A stretch of DNA of 64,000 nt, taken from NCBI RefSeq assembly GCF_000368065.1, contig NZ_KB851200.1, positions 62,001 through 126,000 on the forward strand. The letters run 5' to 3'. The notes under the pieces are model-generated. The model ran no database searches. It worked only from the letters and a program-made list of their open reading frames with translations, and had not been told where the DNA came from. Positions 56,951-64,000 of this stretch are shown here, one piece after another. Every line of letters starts with the position of its first letter. Within the stretch, counting starts at the first letter, position 1. A program made the translations under genes and the position numbers. The DNA comes from Acinetobacter seifertii. GTDB lineage: Bacteria; Pseudomonadota; Gammaproteobacteria; Pseudomonadales; Moraxellaceae.

Positions 56951-57360
56951 GTTGAAGCCTTGATAATAATCAAACGTGCAAATAGAGGTGATCAGAAATA
57001 TGACCACAGAAAAATTGCGACATTGATAATCAACTCAATAATAAAAATTGAGAGTGATTATCAGATGATTACTATCTCCAACATATAAACCTCTTTTAGA
57101 AGGGGGATACTTTTATTCAAAGGATATATTAACTGTATATATCACTTAATCACAAATGTTTTTTATATTCATTATGAGGTTAATGGACTTCATTTAAATA
57201 TGAAATCTCATATCTATCTTTTCATTCTATAAAATGAATATATACAAATCCTGATTTTCCGATATGCATACCTACGATTAATTGCTTTTGTTCTGCTACT
57301 TATAGTTTGGCTTTGTTTTATTTGTAAGATATGACACTTGAATTAACTCGTAACTATTAA
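56951..57360. other. AT-rich intergenic region
   Basis: It holds the divergent promoters of the yjhX-like and MarR-GNAT genes. No gene or remnant was seen. Confidence 0.45.
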
Positions 57361-57413
57361 TTGACAAACACCTCCAAATATAGTTGTATTGTACAACTAT
57401 ATTTGGAGGTGTT
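57361..57413 (+). promoter_or_regulatory. Promoter with 47-bp perfect palindrome over the ribosome site
   Basis: TTGACA at 57361-57366 and TTGTAT at 57384-57389 form a promoter with a 17-bp spacer. From 57367 to 57413 there are 22-bp perfect arms (AACACCTCCAAATATAGTTG TA and its complement) with a TTG loop. The right arm includes the GGAGGT ribosome site of the MarR-GNAT gene. It could be the MarR operator, or an mRNA hairpin hiding the ribosome site. Confidence 0.85.
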
Positions 57414-57416
57414 CGT

Positions 57417-58355
57417 ATGATCGATAGTAAATTAATTGAGGAAATTCGTAGATCTTCACGAACTATGGTTCGGGAACTTGGATTTATGAAGGCTACTCTT
57501 GCTGCTACAGACTATTCACCTTCCGCAGTTCATACATTGTTAGAGATTGAAAATTATGGCGCTATAACTGCTATCCAGTTGGCACAAATCTTAGGTTTAG
57601 AAAAATCCAGCGTAAGTCGTATGCTAGGTAAACTAATTGAAGCGGATGAAATCAAAGAAGTACAAGCAATAAATGATGGAAGATCTAAATCGCTTCAACT
57701 CACTGACAAAGGACGTAATACGGTTAAAAAAATAAATGAATATGGTGAAATGAGGGTAATTCAGGCTATAGGAAATTTAAAACTAACTCAACAGAAACAA
57801 ATTGCTCAAGGTCTTACATCTTACGCAGAAGCTTTAGTTGCTTGCAGATCTCATCCAATTGTTGAGGTAAATAAAAAAATTGAAATAGTTTCTGGATACC
57901 GTGCTGGAATGATTGGTCGTATCACCGAAATGCATGGAACCTATTATGCAAAAAGCTATGGATTTGGACATTTTTTTGAAGCTAGAGTTGCATCTGGGCT
58001 TGCTGAGTTTTCGGAACGACTACTTGATCAAAATAATAACATTTGGCTTGCTATACATAATGATCAGATTATTGGATCTGTAGCTATAGATGGTCAAGAT
58101 TTAGGAAATAATGAAGCTCATTTACGTTGGTTTATTCTTGAGAATGGATATCAAGGTAGTGGTATTGGAAAAAGATTATTAGCAGAAGCTATAGGTTTTT
58201 GCGATCAGAAAGGATTCTCTGCTGTGCAATTATGGACATTTAGCGGTCTTGATGCAGCTCGTAAACTTTATGAGTCGTTTGGATTTAAACTGACGAAAGA
58301 ATGGGAAGGAAACCAATGGGGGAAAACCATGCTTGAGCAGCAATTTACCAGATAG
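57417..58355 (+). CDS. MarR-GNAT fusion protein
   Basis: A 312-aa two-domain protein. Residues 1-145 are a MarR winged helix (GAITAIQLAQILGLEKSSVSRMLGKLIEADEI, DGRSKSLQLTDKGR). Residues 155-312 are a GNAT acetyltransferase with the acetyl-CoA loop YQGSGIGKRLLAEAI and ARKLYESFGFKL. Such fusions are known regulators or metabolic acetyltransferases of uncertain substrate. The start at 57417 has GGAGGT eight bases upstream; a TTG at 57384 lies within the palindrome. Confidence 0.87.
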   Translation: MIDSKLIEEIRRSSRTMVRELGFMKATLAATDYSPSAVHTLLEIENYGAITAIQLAQILGLEKSSVSRMLGKLIEADEIKEVQAINDGRSKSLQLTDKGRNTVKKINEYGEMRVIQAIGNLKLTQQKQIAQGLTSYAEALVACRSHPIVEVNKKIEIVSGYRAGMIGRITEMHGTYYAKSYGFGHFFEARVASGLAEFSERLLDQNNNIWLAIHNDQIIGSVAIDGQDLGNNEAHLRWFILENGYQGSGIGKRLLAEAIGFCDQKGFSAVQLWTFSGLDAARKLYESFGFKLTKEWEGNQWGKTMLEQQFTR

Positions 58356-58380
58356 ATTATTTGTTGATACTTTAGTTATT

Positions 58381-59190
58381 TTATAGAAAAAGTTTAGCTT
58401 CCATATATAAGCGGCATTGTCCTGAAATCTCGATTCTATTATTTTCGAGCATTCTACAGTGCAATATTCCTCCACGCTTCGATGCCTGATAAGCAATAAT
58501 ATCGTTCTTATTAATTTCATCTTTCCATAATGGAATAAGTGATGTGTGTAAGGAGCCTGTCACGGGATCTTCATCAATTCCCATTGATGGTGTGAAATAG
58601 CGGGAGATAATATCGATGTTTTTATATTCAGGATGTAATAAATCATTCTTTGCGGTAATTGCCACTCGTCTTCCACCAAGCTGTTTGATTTTTTCAAAAT
58701 CTGGCTGTTCTTGTAAAATAGCCTCTGCCGATTCATAAACAACAATGTAGGCTTGAGGATTGATATAAACTTCCTCAACTTTATGCTGCAATGCTTCCTC
58801 CAATTCTTGTGGAATATTATGAATTTTTTCAGGAATCTGGACAGGAAAATTCATTGCAATAAAGCCATTTTCTTGCTTCTGAATATAAAATTCACCCATT
58901 TGTTTGACTTGAAATGTAATAGATTTGATTTGAGGGTTTTCTTGAAAAATTATAAAACTAGTTGCCAAAGTTCCATATCCACAAAATTGAACTTCTTTTA
59001 TTGGTGAAAACCATCTAATTTCGTAGACTTGCTCATCAATTTTACGAGCAAAACTTGTTTCAGATAAATTATTCTCAATGGCAATATTTTGCATTATTTC
59101 TACATCTAACCATTGTTTAGTAATTATGACTGCGGCTGGGTTTCCTGCAAATAATTGATCAGTAAAAGCATCTACCTGATACATTTTCAT
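58381..59190 (-). CDS. PhzF-family isomerase-like protein
   Basis: A 269-aa PhzF-type protein: YQVDAFTDQLFAGNPAAVI, the catalytic Glu44 in NLSETSFA, CGYGTLATSF and DEDPVTGSLHTSLIPLW. PhzF proteins isomerise or epimerise small acids; the substrate here is unknown and no phenazine genes are near. It is convergent with the MarR-GNAT gene and 48 bp downstream of a MerR gene on the same strand, so the two may form an operon. Confidence 0.87.
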   Translation of the reverse strand: MKMYQVDAFTDQLFAGNPAAVIITKQWLDVEIMQNIAIENNLSETSFARKIDEQVYEIRWFSPIKEVQFCGYGTLATSFIIFQENPQIKSITFQVKQMGEFYIQKQENGFIAMNFPVQIPEKIHNIPQELEEALQHKVEEVYINPQAYIVVYESAEAILQEQPDFEKIKQLGGRRVAITAKNDLLHPEYKNIDIISRYFTPSMGIDEDPVTGSLHTSLIPLWKDEINKNDIIAYQASKRGGILHCRMLENNRIEISGQCRLYMEAKLFL

Positions 59191-59238
59191 TATAATTTCC
59201 TATTCATGGTATTCTGATAAAAATCAGTATTTCTATAT

Positions 59239-59655
59239 TTAATTTTTTGAAAGCTTATACAAGTTTTCAATCATATCTTGAATTTTGTCCTGATTTTTGA
59301 CAAAAGAATTATCTTTAATATATTTTTTTACCTCTTGAAGAGTATCTTTTCCATATTCAAACAACTTAATTTGCTGACTAATCAACTCTATTTTTTTATC
59401 AATCAATTGATTGGAGATAATATTGCACTCTTCAGAAGGAGGTTTTGTTCCAAGTTCAATGAGTTGTTTGATCTCTTCTAGAGTAAATCCAATATTTTTC
59501 AAACATATAATTAATTTAATTTTTTGTTCATGTATTTCTTGATAGCTTCTGTAGCTATTTGTTAATCGTTCGGGAACTAATACTCCACATTTTTCATAAA
59601 AACGTAAAGTATCTAATGATAGTCCGTATTTTTTTGAAATTTGACTAATATTCAC
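59239..59655 (-). CDS. MerR-family regulator
   Basis: A 138-aa regulator: NISQISKKYGLSLDTLRFYEKCGVLVPERLTNSYRSYQ (DNA-binding domain), then a helical dimerisation region. It has one late Cys (PSEECNI) and no metal motif, so it is not a metal sensor; it resembles MerR proteins responding to drugs or stress. It may control the adjacent phzF-like gene. Confidence 0.82.
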   Translation of the reverse strand: MNISQISKKYGLSLDTLRFYEKCGVLVPERLTNSYRSYQEIHEQKIKLIICLKNIGFTLEEIKQLIELGTKPPSEECNIISNQLIDKKIELISQQIKLFEYGKDTLQEVKKYIKDNSFVKNQDKIQDMIENLYKLSKN

Positions 59656-59835
59656 TCAGTGGTCCTTACTTTTTAACTAGGATATTTTACAGGTATTATT
59701 ATTTAAGTTCTGACTTTCAATATGTTTTTTGAAGGATCTATTCATTTTATCAAAATTTAACTTTGTAGGTTGAATAACAAAGTAATTTAATATAGGTACA
59801 AGTAGCCCATTAAAAGGGTTCTCTCTATTTGTATT

Positions 59836-62800
59836 ATGGCAATGAGTGCGATTTCTATTTTAGCTTTGCCTATTGAGCAATATCCCGATATTGCACCACC
59901 GGGTGTAAATGTAACAGCGAATTACACCGGGGCATCCGCCAAAACTGTTGAAGACAGTGTGACCCAAGTCTTGGAGCAACAAATTAAGGGCATTGATGGT
60001 CTTCTTTATTTTTCATCGAGTAGTAGTTCGGCGGGCCAAGCACGAATAAGTCTTATTTTTGATCAAAATACTAATCCTGATACTGCTCAGGTGCAGGTGC
60101 AAAATGCTGTGAATCAGGCGCTGAGTCGATTACCTCAAGAGGTTCAGCAGCAAGGAATCACTGTGACAAAGTCACAAGGTGATAGTTTATTGGTCTTTGC
60201 ACTTTATGATGAAAGTGGGGCAAGCTCCTCTGTAGATATCTCCGATTATATGGTGAGCACATTACAAGACCCGTTAAGTCGGGTCAATGGAGTAGGTGAA
60301 ATCACTGTATACGGTTCTCAATTTGCAATGCGCATCTGGCTTGATCCTCATAAATTAAATAGTTATGGATTAATGCCTTCAGATGTTAGAGCCGCTATTG
60401 AAGCACAAAACACTCAAGTTACAGCGGGTGAGTTGGGGGCATTACCCACGCGTGATGGACAAGCTTTAAATGCAACAGTAACAGCATTATCTCGTCTACA
60501 GACTGTGAGCCAATTTGAAAATATTATTTTGCGTACACAAACAAATGGTGCGGTCGTATTACTTAAAGATGTTGCCCGAGTCGAGCGTGGTGCAGAGAAT
60601 TATCAGTCTTTTACTAGTCTAAATGGAAAACCATCTGCGGCTATGTCTATTCAACTTGCTTCGGGCGCCAATGCTTTAGAAACAGCTAAAAGTGTTAAAG
60701 CTGAGGTCACGCGTTTAACAGGCACGATGCCTGCAGGTTATAAGGTTGCATACCCACGTGATAGTACGCCATTTGTAGAAGAATCTGTTAAGGGAGTCAT
60801 TAAAACCTTAGCTGAAGCTATTGTTCTTGTAGTTATTGTAATGTTTTTATTCTTGCAGAATTGGCGTGCAACTTTAATTCCGGCTATTGCGGTTCCTGTC
60901 GTATTGTTGGGAACATTTGGTGTGTTGAGCGTACTTGGCTATAGCATTAATACGCTGACTTTATTTGCGATGGTCCTTGCAATTGGTTTACTAGTAGATG
61001 ACGCGATTGTAGTTGTAGAAAATGTTGAGCGGGTTATGCATGAGCAAAATCTTGATGCTCGGCAAGCCACCCTAATTTCGATGAAAGAAATATCGGGTGC
61101 GCTGGTTGGTATTGCGATGGTACTTGCTGCCGTATTTTTACCGATGGCTTTTTTTGGTGGTTCTGTCGGCATTATCTATCGCCAATTTTCGGTAACGCTT
61201 GTGTCGGCTATGGTGCTTTCTGCGATTGTCGCTTTAACATTATCACCTGCGTTGTGTGCAACCTTACTCAAACCTGCAAATGATAAACATAAGCAAAGAA
61301 AATTCTTTACTTGGTTCAATCGTAAAGTCGAACAAGGGCAATCTAGCTACCGTACCAAGTTACTTGGAATTTTAGGTAAACCTAAAATATTTATGTTCAT
61401 ATTCTTAGTTATTACAGCCTTATTAGGCTGGCAATATACGCGTATGAATACTGGGTTTTTACCACAAGAAGATCAAGGTTTGGTTATGGTTCAATATACT
61501 ACTCCAGTAGGAACCACATTGGCTGAAACAGAGCGCATCGGTAATCAGATCGCGGATTACTTTTTGACGAAAGAAAAGGATAATCTCAATGTAATTTTGA
61601 TGGTTATGGGTAGAAATTATGCAGGTAATGGTCAGAATGTTGGAATGGCATTTGCTTCACTTAAAAATTGGAATGATCGAGAAGGTAGTGAAAATACAGC
61701 ACAGGCTATCATTGACCGTGCAAATGCATATTTTAAGTCATTGCGTCAAGCCCAAGTTCAGGTACTTTCACCCGCTGCTGTAAGAGGACTTGGGCAATCA
61801 AGTGGGTTTGAGCTTTGGGTGCAAGATGCTGAAAATAAAGGACGAGATGCTTTACTCGCAGCAAAAGATAATATTCTAAAAGAAGCAAATGCTGATTCTG
61901 GATTAGCAGGGGTGCGCCTAAATGGGTTAGATGATAAGGCTCAATTACAAGTCGATATCGATCAAAGAAAAGCGAGTGCACTTGGTTTGGCTCAAGCTGA
62001 TATTAGTAGTACTTTATCCTCTGCATGGGGCGGATCTTATATTAACGATTTCATAGATCAGGGACGTGTTAAACGAGTTTATATGCAAGGAGAGGCAATC
62101 TATCGTTCCTTACCCCAAGATATTGGGCAATGGTATGTTCGCGGTGCTACTGGTGAGATGACGCCATTTTCTAGTTTCTCTTCTGTGAAATGGCAGATGG
62201 GCCCTCAAATGCTGCAACGCTTTAACGGTCTTTCAGCCCTTCAAATACAAGGTTCTGCGGCAGCTGGTGAGAGTTCTGGTGGGGCTATGGATAAGATGCA
62301 GCAGTTAGTTGACCAGCAACAAGGTTTTAATCTTCAGTGGAGCGGATTGTCATATCAAGAGAAACTAGCAGGTGGCCAAACGATCTGGTTATATTTAGCC
62401 TCAATCATCTTTATCTTTTTATGTTTGGCAGCACTTTATGAAAGTTGGTCTATTCCTGTCTCTGTCATGCTAGTTATTCCTTTAGGTCTTATTGGCGCTG
62501 TAGTTGCTGCAAGTCTGGCAGGTTTTGTGAATGATATTTACTTTCAGGTCGCTATGCTCACCACCATTGGGCTTTCTGCCAAAAATGCTATTTTGATTGT
62601 TGAGTTTGCGGCAGCCAAGTTAGAGGCTGGTCAGGCATTAATGGATGCCATTATTGAAGGCGCGGGTCAGCGATTACGGCCAATTATTATGACATCTCTG
62701 GCTTTTGTTGCAGGTGTTCTTCCATTGGCTGTATCTACAGGAGCAGGGGCTGTTAGCCGAAAAGAAATTGGTATCGCCGTAACTGGTGGGATGATTTCGG

Positions 62801-62889
62801 GAACTCTACTTTCTATTTTCTTTGTGCCTTTATTTTTTCTTTTAGTTCGTCGTTTAACTAATAAGTTAAATACAAAAAAAGCCAAATGA
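59836..62889 (+). CDS. RND multidrug efflux permease, N-terminus missing
   Basis: A 1017-aa AcrB/AdeB-type hydrophobe/amphiphile exporter. The proton-relay residues are present: Asp pair in GLLVDDAIVVVENVERVM and Lys in GLSAKNAILIVEFA. The usual first 20 residues (…FFI-RPVFAWVI…) are absent: the coding match begins SICIMAMSAISILALPIEQYPDIAPP, with a TAG 30 bp before the ATG. No adaptor or outer-membrane gene is next to it. Helix 1 is therefore shortened, and function is doubtful. Confidence 0.85.
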   Translation: MAMSAISILALPIEQYPDIAPPGVNVTANYTGASAKTVEDSVTQVLEQQIKGIDGLLYFSSSSSSAGQARISLIFDQNTNPDTAQVQVQNAVNQALSRLPQEVQQQGITVTKSQGDSLLVFALYDESGASSSVDISDYMVSTLQDPLSRVNGVGEITVYGSQFAMRIWLDPHKLNSYGLMPSDVRAAIEAQNTQVTAGELGALPTRDGQALNATVTALSRLQTVSQFENIILRTQTNGAVVLLKDVARVERGAENYQSFTSLNGKPSAAMSIQLASGANALETAKSVKAEVTRLTGTMPAGYKVAYPRDSTPFVEESVKGVIKTLAEAIVLVVIVMFLFLQNWRATLIPAIAVPVVLLGTFGVLSVLGYSINTLTLFAMVLAIGLLVDDAIVVVENVERVMHEQNLDARQATLISMKEISGALVGIAMVLAAVFLPMAFFGGSVGIIYRQFSVTLVSAMVLSAIVALTLSPALCATLLKPANDKHKQRKFFTWFNRKVEQGQSSYRTKLLGILGKPKIFMFIFLVITALLGWQYTRMNTGFLPQEDQGLVMVQYTTPVGTTLAETERIGNQIADYFLTKEKDNLNVILMVMGRNYAGNGQNVGMAFASLKNWNDREGSENTAQAIIDRANAYFKSLRQAQVQVLSPAAVRGLGQSSGFELWVQDAENKGRDALLAAKDNILKEANADSGLAGVRLNGLDDKAQLQVDIDQRKASALGLAQADISSTLSSAWGGSYINDFIDQGRVKRVYMQGEAIYRSLPQDIGQWYVRGATGEMTPFSSFSSVKWQMGPQMLQRFNGLSALQIQGSAAAGESSGGAMDKMQQLVDQQQGFNLQWSGLSYQEKLAGGQTIWLYLASIIFIFLCLAALYESWSIPVSVMLVIPLGLIGAVVAASLAGFVNDIYFQVAMLTTIGLSAKNAILIVEFAAAKLEAGQALMDAIIEGAGQRLRPIIMTSLAFVAGVLPLAVSTGAGAVSRKEIGIAVTGGMISGTLLSIFFVPLFFLLVRRLTNKLNTKKAK

Positions 62890-62916
62890 TTTTACAAAAC
62901 AGAATGTCATTAATAA

Positions 62917-62947
62917 TTAGGCCCTCATGCTATACATGAGGGCCTAA
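62917..62947. terminator. Bidirectional terminator
   Basis: TTAGGCCCTCATG and CATGAGGGCCTAA are 13-bp perfect arms around CTATA, between convergent RND and nitroreductase genes. Confidence 0.87.
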
Positions 62948-62961
62948 AATCTGTCTAAAAC

Positions 62962-63567
62962 TTAGAATGTATTTTGAATAATGACATCGTCGTAAGGAAG
63001 TTTGCCCACACGTGGATAAGGCTGAGATGCTGACTTACCAACTGCAATCATTAAACACACCACGTGATCTTCAGGTAAGTTAATCAGCTTTGCCATTGCA
63101 TCAAAGTCAAAACCATCCATAGGGCAACTGTCTAAATCATGCTCTTGAGCAAGCAGCATTAAGGTTTGAGCAAAAATACCAGCACTACGCATAACTTCGT
63201 CACGTTGGGTTTGTGGACGGTCACGGTAATATTGGTCAATTGCGCCAGTCATAATATTTTGAACTTCCGGAGAAGCTCCATCCCATACACGCTTAGCATC
63301 AACTTCCCATGTATTTACTTTTGCACACAACACAATCAGTAATGATGATTCTGTAACTTGTGGTTGATCCCAAGCAATGGTGCGAATTTTTTGTCTTAAC
63401 TCAGTATCTTTAATGATGACTGGACGCCAATGTTGTAAGTTAAAAGCGCTTGGCGCATTTGCTAAAACTTCTTGTAATAACTGCTTTTTGTTATCTTCAG
63501 AAAGTTGAAAAGCAGGGTCGAAGCGTTTAACTGCGCGGCGGTTACGGATGGCATCAATAACATTCAT
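62962..63567 (-). CDS. Nitroreductase-family oxidoreductase
   Basis: A 201-aa FMN-dependent enzyme: MNVIDAIRNRRAVKRFDP start, NAPSAFNLQHWRPVIIKD, SAGIFAQTLMLLAQEHDLDSCPMDGFD and MIAVGKSASQPYPR. It probably reduces quinones or nitro compounds with NAD(P)H. Its neighbour upstream on the same strand is an SDR gene, 37 bp away. Confidence 0.88.
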   Translation of the reverse strand: MNVIDAIRNRRAVKRFDPAFQLSEDNKKQLLQEVLANAPSAFNLQHWRPVIIKDTELRQKIRTIAWDQPQVTESSLLIVLCAKVNTWEVDAKRVWDGASPEVQNIMTGAIDQYYRDRPQTQRDEVMRSAGIFAQTLMLLAQEHDLDSCPMDGFDFDAMAKLINLPEDHVVCLMIAVGKSASQPYPRVGKLPYDDVIIQNTF

Positions 63568-63604
63568 AAGATTTTCCTACTTAAGAGTTGGGTAGCGGTA
63601 CTCG

Positions 63605-64000
63605 TTAGTTTTTATAACGTTGGGCTACATCAGCCGAAGAAAAGTTTGGTAGTAAAGTGATACGTGATTTTTCAAAATTATTCCATTGATTTTCGTCTTT
63701 CAGCACAGGAATTGTGATTGTTTCTTTACGGTCAAAGCCAATCAGAGCGGCATCGACCAAATCATTGACATCCATTAATGGTGGAACTTGGCTTAAGTCG
63801 ATGCCTGAACGTTCCCAAATTTCGGTTTTAGTAGCAGAAGGCAATACGGCTTGAACATGCACGCCATGATCTTTTAATTCTAAATATAAGCCTTGGCTAA
63901 AAAATTGGATGAAGGATTTACTTGCACCATAAATGGTAGAACCAAATTCAGGCGCTAAGCCAAGCACAGAGCCTAAATTAATAATGGCACCTTTACCTTT
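63605..64000 (-). CDS. Short-chain dehydrogenase (SDR), C-terminal part
   Basis: The frame is open to the right window edge. It shows GKGAIINLGSVLGLAPEFGSTIYGASKSFIQFF, with the catalytic Ser, Tyr and Lys of SDR enzymes (Tyr-x3-Lys as YGASK), then QAVLPSATKTEIW. The nucleotide-binding N-terminus lies outside the window. It may share an operon with the nitroreductase. Confidence 0.88.
   Translation of the reverse strand, partial: KGKGAIINLGSVLGLAPEFGSTIYGASKSFIQFFSQGLYLELKDHGVHVQAVLPSATKTEIWERSGIDLSQVPPLMDVNDLVDAALIGFDRKETITIPVLKDENQWNNFEKSRITLLPNFSSADVAQRYKN

Overview
This window looks like a chromosomal stretch of an Acinetobacter (baumannii-group or close relative): low GC, a 1087-bp IS30-family element of ISAba125 size, a TIR protein matching the A. 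baumannii AbTIR enzyme, and many proteins of recognisable Acinetobacter type. The left 50 kb is accessory DNA built around metal resistance. The right 14 kb is ordinary chromosome with several decayed genes.

Island 1 (window start to about 21129). A truncated gene for a nuclease-like, glycine-zipper protein is followed by a recombination module: a zinc-ribbon protein, a DUF932 protein, a YqaJ exonuclease and a protein resembling a recombination directionality factor. Next comes a metal block: czcI-like/czcCBA (Zn/Co/Cd efflux) with His-rich accessory proteins and a HupE-like protein, an NreB-like MFS exporter, a small His-rich secreted peptide, the divergent dmeR/dmeF pair (Co/Ni) and chrBA (chromate). 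The island ends with an AbTIR-like NADase gene, the C-terminal remnant of a tyrosine integrase, and a copy of a tRNA-Ser 3' end followed by a terminator.

Island 2 (about 21130 to 50038). It starts with a gene for an unknown 449-aa protein split by a complete IS3-family element. Then come an AlpA regulator, two Gp2/YagK-type genes (one with a HUH motif) and two lipoprotein genes (one with a stop codon in its signal peptide). The copper locus has a 5'-truncated copA and a copB split by the IS30 element, followed by cadR, a CDF-type transporter and feoAB, then cusCBAF, an arsenic operon with two types of arsenate reductase, acr3, arsH and trxB, and finally an intact integrase and a second tRNA-Ser 3' end with terminator. 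The two 17-bp tRNA-Ser repeats with nearby integrase sequences suggest two islands stacked in tandem at one tRNA-Ser gene; the intact tRNA would lie left of the window.

Right chromosome (50039-64000). Genes include a SnoaL-like protein, an adenylation/NRPS-like gene with a large internal deletion, two further gene remnants, a ROK kinase, GNAT and YjhX-like proteins, a MarR-GNAT fusion under a perfect 47-bp palindrome, a PhzF protein, a MerR regulator, an RND drug-efflux pump lacking its N-terminus and adaptor, a nitroreductase and a partial SDR.

Functionally, the islands give layered export of Zn/Co/Cd, Ni/Co, chromate, Cu/Ag and arsenic. The periplasmic CopAB copper arm is broken while the CusCBAF arm is intact. 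No rRNA, intact tRNA or CRISPR array was seen.
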